Shown in pieces: positions 44,001-50,952 of a stretch of 64,000 nt of DNA. The stretch covers positions 1,550,001 to 1,614,000 of the forward strand of contig NZ_JACHMU010000001.1 in NCBI RefSeq assembly GCF_014205075.1, read 5' to 3'. Under the pieces are notes generated by a model. It had not been told where the DNA came from. It saw only the letters and a list, made by a program, of their open reading frames with translations, and did not search any database. Numbering within the stretch: position 1 is the first letter of the stretch; every line of letters starts with the position of its first letter. The stretch comes from Microbacterium ginsengiterrae (GTDB lineage: Bacteria > Actinomycetota > Actinomycetes > Actinomycetales > Microbacteriaceae). Both the position numbers and the translations under genes were made by a program.

Positions 44001-44160
44001 CCTGATCGGCACGGCATTCGTGCACACGGTGAACTTCAACGGCAGTGGGTCGACGCAGCTCAGCTGCTGGAAGGGCCGCGACGGCGTGAACGTCTGGGTC
44101 GACATCCAGAACTGGGGCGGCAGCGTCGACACCGAGAAGAACTTCTGGCCGAGACCGTAG
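38056..44160 (+). CDS. Giant exported Ig-like/Fn3 repeat protein
   Basis: This is a 2034-residue extracytoplasmic protein, first gene of the locus. An N-terminal hydrophobic segment (AASIAAVTAGIVAIGTLAYAY) acts as signal or anchor. Residues about 50-370 form a beta-rich region that may be a propeller. From about 395 to 1460 there are roughly eleven cadherin/Ig-like modules of about 95 residues, recognised by recurring LPVLDNDNDADGD-type turns. Five Fn3 domains follow (about 1468-1860), then a C-terminal domain with four Cys (CVNGC, SCWND, SCWKG). There is no LPxTG motif or C-terminal helix, so it is either held by the N-terminal helix or released. It is followed after 49 nt by moxR. I infer a surface or cell-envelope structural partner of the secretion-like system. 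Confidence 0.85.
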   Translation: MKALSWLRAKPKTAASIAAVTAGIVAIGTLAYAYEGNPTTKVDLNDGGVWITKSSALMVGHFNNESTLLDGGLRTTGESFDILQDESTILVTDRTNATLTAVDPARVSLGDSTTIPGAAKVALGSDTAAVLDTDSGDLWVLPVSGIAGFEFQGADPLVELGKNSDVTVGADGTVYALAGDRAEVVTVPVDPQGEALEPETASLGELDTSAAPTITAVGDTPVVLSPADSAVMSPGGFRTEITEADSAVLQYASVATDSVTVATASQLLQVPLDGGEPTATSAGGQGTPAAPVSLLGCSYGAWAGSAQFVRECPGDGDDVRRAIDGVDGATTLTFRVNRDVILLNDTVSGAAWLADESLQQVDNWNDLTPPEGETEDEEDTTEETVETTLPVRTEVNTPPIAEDDDYGVRPGQTTALPVLDNDNDADGDVLVASVAEQQPSIGTVQPIYDGGSLQIAVDEKASGTASFMYEANDGRGGKDTATVNLTVKDWDTNSAPKAKRTTTLAIETGGTVSYNVLPDWIDPEGDDIYLREVVAAPGDEVEFTTDGQITYRATASLQGRKEVQISVADALGEIASGTLILDVRPAGSTLPKTNADHVITRVNEQVTVSPLANDSSSGREPLRLTRVNGDETPGATIVPDYPNKTFSFTAPSPGVYYVLYEVAAGPNGVPGIVRIDVTDAAEQDLPPIAVRDVALLPTGGEVLLGVLNNDTDPSGGILVVQSVSVEPGSGISVSVLNHESLRIGDQGALDQQVQISYRISNGSKTAEGEVVVIPIPAPEKILPPVASPDQAVVRVNDVVTIPVLDNDTSPIGDALTLEPELIEPFVDPEDGEIFVSQDTVRFKAGPEAKTVYATYEVSDTRGNKVGGYITIQIVPEQEDNAAPRPQDITTRVLSGSIANIAVPLDGIDADGDSVELIGPASSPKKGRITEVAANYFVYEAYADSSGVDTFSYRVRDRLGKEGTATVRVGIAPAEDVNQAPYAVKDSVVVRPGREIAVPVMLNDSDPEGDEIALVKDGLVLPELDDLSARVSGDRVLVQAPDRPVETSLQYTISDARGATAQAVLQITVDENVPLLAPIARDDRVLPTDLTDGELTTDVDILANDEDPDGTTEGLEVEVGEGGTLLEDGKVRVTVGEEMQLIRYTLTDRDDLSTSAFIFVPSVKDLRPALTSTKPVTVVSGETKQLPLDEYVTVAGGGSVTITEHAKVTAAHSDGSDLVKDGSTLVYTSADGYFGEDGISFEVTDGTGPDDPEGRKATLTIPITVLPPDNQPPMFTRGEVDVAPGEDATTLDLAALTSDPDPEDEGTHTYSLQGSAGGGVSARIDGSTLSVEAASNAKKGTAQTLTIRVSDGETEPIEGTVIVRVGASTRALATANTDTIAEADQGKTITVPVLDNDFNPFPETPLKLVSASPESGSGTASVQGDQVQVTPSADFVGTLVVRYTIEDATEDSDRRVDGRVVVTVQGVPEAPGRPQVTSVQDRTVVVSFSAPSNNGAEITHYTVTSTSGSAYTKRCESTTCTLDGLTNNVEYTFQVVATNRVGDSEPSGASEVARPDARPDTPIPPTLVFGDKSLKVAWKTPTTPGSPVESFNLQISPAPPSGVTEKTGVTGNSLTWEGLENGTSYQVRVQAVNRAPEPSSWSGWSLGEVPAGPPLQPAAPTTAELSPVGDQAQMQVTWGAPNNNGADIDGYQLQVLRGGSTVRTLEPAAGQTSQAVTVATAEEGYTYIIRAHNKAGWGQWSSPSAERRGAVRPDAPNTPSITAGDRQITIADNYTLTADQRNGARAGEITYQYRLNSGGWQNLTNRTIGGLTNGTDYNVQIRALSNTGTGSYTGAESARSNTVKPFGIPPQPNASARNNGQNVTLSWSNNGNNGAAIDQTRIRIRNQNGNWGGWESVAASSSRTVGNGYSQNWAIEVQVHNAAGWSSSASASATTNDPPQPRVWVTQGDAAGNGCVNGCRKFVVHWENLDIGSKKVSCWNDTGLIGTAFVHTVNFNGSGSTQLSCWKGRDGVNVWVDIQNWGGSVDTEKNFWPRP

Positions 44161-44209
44161 CCCCCCCCACGCGGCTTCAGAACATCACGAACGAGAGACG
44201 AGCAGACAC

Positions 44210-45181
44210 ATGAGCATGACCCCCGAGCAGGCAACCTGGTTCCAGGGAACCTTCCACCGCCTCGTCGAGAACATCGACAAGGCGGTGCAGGGCAAGCAGG
44301 AGGTCGTCAGCCTGGTGCTGGCATCCATGCTGGCCGAGGGCCACGTGCTCCTCGAGGACGCACCTGGTACCGGAAAGACAAGCCTCGCGAAGGCGCTCGC
44401 CGCCACCGTGCAGGGGACGAGCTCGCGCATCCAGTTCACGCCCGACCTGCTCCCCTCCGACGTTACCGGTGTGACGATCTACGACCAGCAGTCGCACAAG
44501 TTCGAGTTCCACAAGGGCCCGATCTTCGCGTCGATCGTGCTCGCGGATGAGATCAACCGCGCCTCGCCCAAGACCCAGTCCGCGCTCCTCGAGGTCATGG
44601 AGGAGTCCAAGGTCACCGTCGACGGCGTCACCCATGAGGCAGGGCGGCCGTTCCTCGTCATCGCGACGCAGAACCCCGTCGAGCAGGCGGGGACCTACAA
44701 GCTCCCCGAGGCGCAGCTGGACCGATTCCTCATCAAGACGTCGATCGGCTACCCGGATCTCGACACGACCGCGAGCATCCTGGCCGGTGCATCCGACCGC
44801 AACCCGTCGTCGGGCCTGTCCGCCATCATCACCACGAGCGCCGTCGCCGACATGGCCGACCTCGCGGCCACGGTGCACGTGGAGTCCGCCGTCCTGCGCT
44901 ACGTCGCCGAGCTCGCTGCAGCGACGCGCGAGGACGCCGGCGTGCGTCTCGGCGTCTCCGTGCGCGGGGCGATTGCCATGGTGCGCCTCGCCAAGGTGTG
45001 GGCGGCATCCCGCGGTCGTCACTACGTGCTGCCCGATGACATCAAGACGCTCATGGCGCCGGCCTGGCAGCACCGTCTCATGCTCGACGCAGAGGCCGAG
45101 TTCGCCGGTACCACCGCCGACGTCGTGATCTCGCGCGCACTGGCGAGCGTCGCAGCGCCCCAGGCTCGAACGGCGGCTTGA
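44210..45181 (+). CDS. MoxR family AAA ATPase
   Basis: This 323-residue MoxR-type AAA+ chaperone usually works with von Willebrand-factor or DUF58 partners to assemble or activate protein complexes. Walker A is EDAPGTGKTSLAKALA; Walker B and sensor segments are VLADEINRASPKTQSALLEV and VIATQNPVEQAGTYKLPEAQ. The C-terminal lid domain is complete. It couples to the DUF58 gene by a TGATG overlap. MoxR-DUF58-transglutaminase triplets are a common conserved unit in bacteria. Confidence 0.93.
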   Translation: MSMTPEQATWFQGTFHRLVENIDKAVQGKQEVVSLVLASMLAEGHVLLEDAPGTGKTSLAKALAATVQGTSSRIQFTPDLLPSDVTGVTIYDQQSHKFEFHKGPIFASIVLADEINRASPKTQSALLEVMEESKVTVDGVTHEAGRPFLVIATQNPVEQAGTYKLPEAQLDRFLIKTSIGYPDLDTTASILAGASDRNPSSGLSAIITTSAVADMADLAATVHVESAVLRYVAELAAATREDAGVRLGVSVRGAIAMVRLAKVWAASRGRHYVLPDDIKTLMAPAWQHRLMLDAEAEFAGTTADVVISRALASVAAPQARTAA

Positions 45182-46440
45182 TGACCGCGCAGACGCTGCC
45201 CGCCGCACCTGAGGACACCCGAGACGCCGGCTGGCGGGACATCGCGGTGCTCATCGGCGTGCGCATCGCAGACCGTCTGCAGAAGATCGCCGCCGTCATC
45301 CGGCCGCTCGCCTGGGTGCTCATGGGGCTGGCGATCGTGTTCTGGATCATCGGCGGCGCGCTGGGCTGGCGCGAGATGACCATCACGGCCGCGGTCGTGA
45401 CCATCACGCTCGTGCTGTGCGCCCTGTTCCTCATCGGCCGGACCGAGTACGACGTCGACCTCGACCTCGCCAGGACGAGGGTCGTCGTCGGTGAGCGCGC
45501 CGTCGGCGCCCTCACCCTCGCCAACCCGAGCAGCCGCGCCATCCTCCCGTCCCGCGTCGTCCTGCCCGTCGGAGGCGGCCGAGGTGAATTCGGCATCCAG
45601 CGGCTCGCGCCGGGCGAGAAGGCCGAGGAACTGTTCGCGATCCCCACCCACCGCCGCGGCGTCGTCAAGGTCGGCCCTGTCAGCGTCGTCAGAGGCGACC
45701 CGCTCGGTCTGTTCGAGCGCGCGCACCGACGCGATGATCCGGTCGACCTCTTCGTGCACCCTCAGACGGTGCTGTTCGACGGGCAGTCGCTCGGTTTCCT
45801 CCGCGACCTCGAGGGTCTTCCCGCGACGGACCTGTCGCGCGACGACGTCTCCTTCCACGCGCTCAACGAGTACCAGCCCGGCGACGACCTGCGTCACGTG
45901 CACTGGCGGTCCACCGCACGCACCGGTGTGATGATGGTGCGCCAGTACGAGGAGACCCGCCGCTCGCACTTCGTCATCGGTCTCTCCCGCTCCAGCGGGG
46001 ATTACGCGAACGACGCGGATTTCGAACTCGCCATCTCGGTCGCCGGCTCGATCGGCCTCCGCGCACTGCGTGACTCGCAGCGCGTCGACGTCCGTGTGCA
46101 GGGGCAAGAGCTCCGCGCGGGCACGGGCAAACAGCTCCTCGACTCCCTCGCCGCTGTCGAGGCGTCGAAGCCCCGCGATGGCGGCATCACCGACCTCAGC
46201 GGCGTGATCGCCGCGACCCTTCCGCTCGCGAGTGTCGTCGTCCTCGTCTGCGGCACGAAGGTGTCGAACGAGGATCTCCGGGTCGCGTGCGCCCGCCTGC
46301 CGTACGGGGCGCGGGTCATCGCGGTCGTCAGCGACACCACCGTCGAGGTGCCGGCGCTTCGGCGCATCGGCGAGGCGGACGTCGTCAGCGTCGGTGCCCT
46401 GCAGCAGATCCCCTCCGCACTCCACCGGGTCCTCGCATGA
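45181..46440 (+). CDS. DUF58 domain membrane protein
   Basis: This 419-residue protein has two adjacent N-terminal helices (about residues 40-85: PLAWVLMGLAIVFWIIGGAL, then ITAAVVTITLVLCALFLIG) and a cytoplasmic or peripheral DUF58 domain. The domain is recognised by FHALNEYQPGDDLRHVHWRS followed by TARTGVMMVRQYEE. DUF58 proteins are partners of MoxR ATPases and carry a degenerate vWA-like fold. It starts on the moxR stop (TGATG) and overlaps the next gene by 4 bp (ATGA). Confidence 0.9.
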   Translation: MTAQTLPAAPEDTRDAGWRDIAVLIGVRIADRLQKIAAVIRPLAWVLMGLAIVFWIIGGALGWREMTITAAVVTITLVLCALFLIGRTEYDVDLDLARTRVVVGERAVGALTLANPSSRAILPSRVVLPVGGGRGEFGIQRLAPGEKAEELFAIPTHRRGVVKVGPVSVVRGDPLGLFERAHRRDDPVDLFVHPQTVLFDGQSLGFLRDLEGLPATDLSRDDVSFHALNEYQPGDDLRHVHWRSTARTGVMMVRQYEETRRSHFVIGLSRSSGDYANDADFELAISVAGSIGLRALRDSQRVDVRVQGQELRAGTGKQLLDSLAAVEASKPRDGGITDLSGVIAATLPLASVVVLVCGTKVSNEDLRVACARLPYGARVIAVVSDTTVEVPALRRIGEADVVSVGALQQIPSALHRVLA

Positions 46441-48842
46441 GCGCCGCGACCATGAACGCATCCTCCGTCTCCGGCGCCGTGCCCGTCCGGCGCTGGCTGC
46501 TCGACCTCGCGGCCGTGTTCGTCCTGCTCGGCGCGGCGGCCGTCGGCTTCTGGCCGAGCTTCGCCGGAGGGAGCTTCCTCGTGGCAGCGTTCGGCGGCGC
46601 ACTGCTCGGCATCGCCGTCGCCGCGCTCGCCGCATGGCGCGGGTGGGGCATCCTCATCATCGCCGGCCTCACCGTCGCGGTGTACTTCGTCTTCGGCGGA
46701 GCCCTGGCACTGCCGCACACGACGGTCCTCGGCGTCGTGCCGACGGTCGAGACGCTGCAGCAGCTCGCGATCGGGGTCGTGACCTCGTGGAAGCAGCTCC
46801 TCACCACCGTCGCCCCCGTCTCCGGCGCCGACGGGCACTTCCTCGTCCCCTTCCTCCTCATGCTGGTGACGGCGGTGATCACCGCATCCCTCGCCCTGCG
46901 CCTGAGGCACCCCGCCTGGGCCCTGCTCCCCGCCGGCGTCTTGCTCGCGGCCGTGATCGCCTTCGGCACGCCGGAGCCCTTCGTCCCGGTCATCCAGGGC
47001 GCGGTGTTCGCCGTGGCGGGCATCGCGTGGCTCGCCGTTCGCCAGATCTGGGCGCCGCAGGAGGCCGCCGTATCGGTGGGGGAGGGTGATCCCTCACGCG
47101 CCCGCCACATGCGGATGCGGCGCCTCGTCTCCGGTGCCGTGGTGCTCGCCGTCGCAGCCGGTGCGGGGGTGGCCACCAGCGCGCTGACGGCGCCGGGGGA
47201 GGTCCGTCATGTGCTGCGCGACACGATCATCCCGCCGTTCAACGTGCACGACTACCCGAGCGCGCTGCAGTCGTTCCGCGGCCACGTCCGCGACGCGTCC
47301 GACAGCACGCTGTTCACCGTGCGCGGCCTGCCGGAGGGCGCGCGCGTCCGCCTCGCGGCGATGGACGAGTTCGACGGTCAGGTCATCAACGTCGTCGACG
47401 GCGGACCCGGGAGCTCGAGCGCCTTCACCCCGATCCGCTCCAACATGTCACCCGACGCCGAGGGCGTGCCGGTGACGCTCCAGGTCGACATCGACGGTTA
47501 CGACGACGTGTGGGTGCCGCAGGCCGGCCTGGTCTCGGAGTTCCGTTTCGACGAGGGCGACGCCGACACGCTCCGGCGCAACACCTTCTACAGCACCGGT
47601 TCGGCCACGGCCGTGGCGACCCCTGGGCTGCGCAAGGGCGACAGCTACACGGTGGACACCGTCATCCCGGCGGAGGTCACCGTCGAACAGCTCACCGAGG
47701 CCGAGTTCGGCGCGGTCCGCCTCCCGAAGCACGAGAACGTCCCGGAGGAACTCAGCACCCTGGCTGGCGAGATCGTCTCCGAGGCGGAGACCCCCGTCGA
47801 GCAGGTGCAGGCCCTCGCCGACTTCCTGTCGGAGGACGGGTTCTTCAGCCACGGCCTGGAGGGCGAGGTCCTCTCGCGCGCCGGGCACACCTCCGAGCGC
47901 ATCTCCACGCTCATCGGTGGAGATCAGATGATCGGCGACGACGAGCAGTACGCCGTCGCGATGGCTCTGCTCGCGGGAGAGCTGGGAATCCCGGCCCGAG
48001 TGGTCATGGGCTTCTACCCGGACGAGAAGGATGCCGGCGCCGCCGACTTCGCCGCGAACGGGGAGAACCTGCACGCCTGGGTGGAGGTTCCCTTCGACGG
48101 CTTCGGCTGGGTGCCGTTCGATCCGACGCCGCCCGAGGATCAGGTGCCGAACGATCAGAACACCAAGCCGCGCGCCGACCCGAAGCCGCAGGTGCTGCAG
48201 CCGCCGCCCCCGCCGCAGGAGCCCGTCGACCTTCCGCCGACCTTGCCGGATGATCGCGAGTCCGAGGATGAGACGACGAACATCGCCGCGATTCTCGGTG
48301 CGATCCTCCTCATCGGGGGCATCTCGCTGGCGATCATCGCTCTGCTCGCCTCCCCGTTCATCATCATCGGTGCTTGGAAGGCATCCCGCCGTCGCGCGCG
48401 GCGCATGGCGGAGCGCACCGCCGACCGGATCGCCGGCGGCTGGGACGAGCTCACCGACCGTGCGATCGACTACGGCGCGCGGCTGACGCCAGGAGCGACC
48501 CGCGGCGAAGAGGCGACGCTGGTCGCCGAATCCCTCGCCGTGCCGACGGTCACCGCCCTCGCCGACCGCGCCGACGCCGACGTGTTCGGCCCGGATGACC
48601 CCAGCCAGGAGGATGTGGACGCGTTCTGGAACGAGGTCGACGGGATCGTCGTGGGCCTTGGCAGCGAGGCGGGCTTCTGGAAGCGCATGAAGGCGCGACT
48701 GAGCCTCCGTTCCGTGTTGGGCGGCTCAGCGATGTCGAGCGGATTCCAGAACCTGAAGGATGCCGCATCCGCGCGTGTTCGGCGAGAACCTGGCACCATC
48801 GACAACAGCACGACCGAAGCACCCGAGAGCGAGACATCATGA
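46437..48842 (+). CDS. TgpA-like transglutaminase-fold membrane protein, catalytic Cys replaced by Asp
   Basis: This 801-residue protein has about six N-terminal helices, an extracytoplasmic transglutaminase-like domain, a Pro-rich linker, one more helix (IAAILGAILLIGGISLAIIA, about residues 615-645) and a cytoplasmic C-terminus. In active members the core motif is G-x-C-x-(Q/H)-(F/Y)-A. Here it reads GDDEQYA, so the nucleophile position is Asp502. The other triad residues are present at normal spacing: His546 in NLHAWVEV and Asp562 in FGWVPFDPTPP. The protein is therefore probably not a transglutaminase or Cys protease but may keep the binding fold. It overlaps DUF58 upstream and RDD-FHA downstream by 4 bp each. 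Confidence 0.88.
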   Translation: MSAATMNASSVSGAVPVRRWLLDLAAVFVLLGAAAVGFWPSFAGGSFLVAAFGGALLGIAVAALAAWRGWGILIIAGLTVAVYFVFGGALALPHTTVLGVVPTVETLQQLAIGVVTSWKQLLTTVAPVSGADGHFLVPFLLMLVTAVITASLALRLRHPAWALLPAGVLLAAVIAFGTPEPFVPVIQGAVFAVAGIAWLAVRQIWAPQEAAVSVGEGDPSRARHMRMRRLVSGAVVLAVAAGAGVATSALTAPGEVRHVLRDTIIPPFNVHDYPSALQSFRGHVRDASDSTLFTVRGLPEGARVRLAAMDEFDGQVINVVDGGPGSSSAFTPIRSNMSPDAEGVPVTLQVDIDGYDDVWVPQAGLVSEFRFDEGDADTLRRNTFYSTGSATAVATPGLRKGDSYTVDTVIPAEVTVEQLTEAEFGAVRLPKHENVPEELSTLAGEIVSEAETPVEQVQALADFLSEDGFFSHGLEGEVLSRAGHTSERISTLIGGDQMIGDDEQYAVAMALLAGELGIPARVVMGFYPDEKDAGAADFAANGENLHAWVEVPFDGFGWVPFDPTPPEDQVPNDQNTKPRADPKPQVLQPPPPPQEPVDLPPTLPDDRESEDETTNIAAILGAILLIGGISLAIIALLASPFIIIGAWKASRRRARRMAERTADRIAGGWDELTDRAIDYGARLTPGATRGEEATLVAESLAVPTVTALADRADADVFGPDDPSQEDVDAFWNEVDGIVVGLGSEAGFWKRMKARLSLRSVLGGSAMSSGFQNLKDAASARVRREPGTIDNSTTEAPESETS

Positions 48843-50140
48843 CGCAACCGTCGTTCGGCGCCGTCGCCCCGACATCACGCCGAGCCGTGGCGTATCTCAT
48901 CGATGCCCTGATCGCCGCCGGCATCGGCATCGTGTTGGCGATCCTCCTGGTCGTCATCGCCTTCTCGGCGGGAACGGAGAGCCTGCTCGGCGTCATCGGC
49001 ATCGGCGCGCCGCTGGTGTGGCTTGTGATGCTCGGCTGGTTCGTGTTCTACACGGTCCTCCAGGGCGGAAACGGGTCGATCGGCATGCGGGCCCAGGGCC
49101 TGCGTCTCGTGCGCGAGACCGACGGCGCTCCGCTCGGGTTCGGCAAGGCACTGCTGCGCAACATCATCTTCGGCCTGTCCGCGTCGATCATCGTGGGCTA
49201 CTTCACGCCGCTCTTCGACGGGTCGGGCAAGTTCCAGGGCTGGCATGACAAGGTCGCCGGCGCCCTGATGCTCGACGCCAGGACGCGTGGGACCGTCGCC
49301 GACGCGCCTGCGACCCAGGCCGTCTCGGTGCCACCGCGGCCGTCGTCGCCGTCGACGCCATCGGCCGGCCCGCTCACCGGCGTCCCGCCCATCCCCGGAC
49401 TCGCGCCGGTCCCGAGCTCGCCCGACTTCGCAGGCTCCTCCGCGCCGCAGACGCCGCCTGCCCAGCCGTCCGCGCCGCTGCCACCCGGCCTCGATGAGAC
49501 GGTGCGCGCCATGGACGAGGTCCGTCCCTCCGCCCCCGAGTCACCGCTTCCTCCCGCGCCGCAGACGACGCCCGTGTCTCACCCCTCCGCACCGTCGGCG
49601 AACGAGGACGCGCTGATCGCGTTCGTCCCCGGCATCACACAGGACACTCCGCCAGAGCGGCGAACTCCGGCCCCGCCCGTGCCGCCGGCTCCGGCGACGC
49701 CCGTCGCCCCTGCGCCCGGCGCGGCCGCGAGCGAACCGCCGGCGGTCGCGCCGGCTCCCGCCGATGAGCCGGCGGCCGACCTCGGCGACATCGAGGACAC
49801 CCGCATCAGCATCCCGGGGCACCGCCTCGTGTTCACGTGGGATGACGGCACGCGCGTGACGGTCTCCCGCCGCACGCTCTTCGGCCGCAATCCTGCCCCG
49901 GAGGACGGCGCGACGGTCGTCCCGGTGCGCGACGAGACGTTGTCCCTGTCGAAGACGCACTTCGAGGCCGCCGCTGAGCCGTCGGGAGGCTGGATCATCG
50001 ACCGCCACTCCACGAACGGGACGATCATCGTGCGCGACGGACATCGCATCACCTGCCCGCCGGGCGAGCAGGTCCGCATCCGCCTCGGAGACGCCATCGA
50101 GATCGGCGACCGCATCGTGACCATCGGGGGCTACGCGTGA
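48839..50140 (+). CDS. RDD-FHA membrane protein (first copy)
   Basis: This is a 433-residue protein with an N-terminal RDD domain of three or four helices (AYLIDALIAAGIGIVLAILL; IGIGAPLVWLVMLGWFVFYT; then RNIIFGLSASIIVGYFTPL). A disordered Pro/Ala-rich linker spans about residues 155-315, and a C-terminal FHA domain follows (LFGRNPAPEDGATVVPV, LSLSKTHFEAAAE, DRHSTNGTIIV). FHA domains bind phosphothreonine, so it is a likely docking point for substrates of the kinase four genes on. It is joined by 4-bp overlaps to both neighbours. A second protein of the same plan lies at 54967. Confidence 0.88.
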   Translation: MTQPSFGAVAPTSRRAVAYLIDALIAAGIGIVLAILLVVIAFSAGTESLLGVIGIGAPLVWLVMLGWFVFYTVLQGGNGSIGMRAQGLRLVRETDGAPLGFGKALLRNIIFGLSASIIVGYFTPLFDGSGKFQGWHDKVAGALMLDARTRGTVADAPATQAVSVPPRPSSPSTPSAGPLTGVPPIPGLAPVPSSPDFAGSSAPQTPPAQPSAPLPPGLDETVRAMDEVRPSAPESPLPPAPQTTPVSHPSAPSANEDALIAFVPGITQDTPPERRTPAPPVPPAPATPVAPAPGAAASEPPAVAPAPADEPAADLGDIEDTRISIPGHRLVFTWDDGTRVTVSRRTLFGRNPAPEDGATVVPVRDETLSLSKTHFEAAAEPSGGWIIDRHSTNGTIIVRDGHRITCPPGEQVRIRLGDAIEIGDRIVTIGGYA

Positions 50141-50952
50141 ACGCACCTCTCATCGTGTCGGCGGGGTCGTCCACCCACGCGGGTCTCCGCCGTGCGCTGA
50201 ACGAGGATGCGCTGTTGGCCAGCACACCGATCTTCGTGGTGGCGGACGGCATGGGCGGTCATGAGGCGGGCGAACGCGCCAGCGCCGCCGTCGTCGCCGA
50301 GTTCGCGCCGTACATCGGCCGCCAGAGCCTGGAGCTCGAGGATGTGCTCGATGCCCTCGGGCGGTCGAGGACGGCTGTCGAAGCGCTCTCGGTGAACGCC
50401 TCCGGGCGCGCGGGAACCACTCTCAGCGGCGTCGTCCTCGCCGACGTCGACGGGATGGGCTACTGGCTCGCGTTCAACATCGGCGACTCGCGCACCTACC
50501 GTCTCGCCGGGGGAGAGCTGGAGCAGATCACGGTCGACCATTCCGTCGTGCAGGAGCTCATCGAATCCGGCGAGCTCGACGCCGCCCAGGCGGCCACGGA
50601 TCACCGGCGCAACATCATCACCAGGGCGATCGGCGCCGGAAGCACGGGGGACGCGGACTTCTGGATGTTCCCGGCAGAACTGGGCGATCGTATGCTCATC
50701 TGCTCGGACGGTCTGTCCTCGGAGGTGCCGGACGCGCAGATCAGCGCGATCCTCGCCTCAGAGCCCGATCCGCAAACGGCGGCGGCCGCGCTGGTCGGCG
50801 AGGCCGTGCACGCCGGCGGCAGGGACAACATCACCGTCGTGGTGGTGGACGCCGTCTCGGTCGCCTCCCGGCCCGGCGTGCGCATGCGCGCGGACGACGA
50901 CATCGACGAAGACACTCGGCCCCGCGAGGCCGTGGCAGGAGGGATGGGCTGA
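50137..50952 (+). CDS. PP2C-type Ser/Thr protein phosphatase
   Basis: This is a 271-residue soluble PP2C (PPM) phosphatase. Metal-binding motifs are present: NEDALLASTPIFVVADGMGG, FNIGDSRTYRL, ICSDGLSSEVPD and GRDNITVVVVD. It would remove phosphates placed by the kinase encoded downstream. Start is GTG 50137, overlapping the RDD-FHA stop (GTGA). The length lacks the membrane tail of mycobacterial PstP, so it works in the cytoplasm. Confidence 0.92.
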   Translation: MNAPLIVSAGSSTHAGLRRALNEDALLASTPIFVVADGMGGHEAGERASAAVVAEFAPYIGRQSLELEDVLDALGRSRTAVEALSVNASGRAGTTLSGVVLADVDGMGYWLAFNIGDSRTYRLAGGELEQITVDHSVVQELIESGELDAAQAATDHRRNIITRAIGAGSTGDADFWMFPAELGDRMLICSDGLSSEVPDAQISAILASEPDPQTAAAALVGEAVHAGGRDNITVVVVDAVSVASRPGVRMRADDDIDEDTRPREAVAGGMG

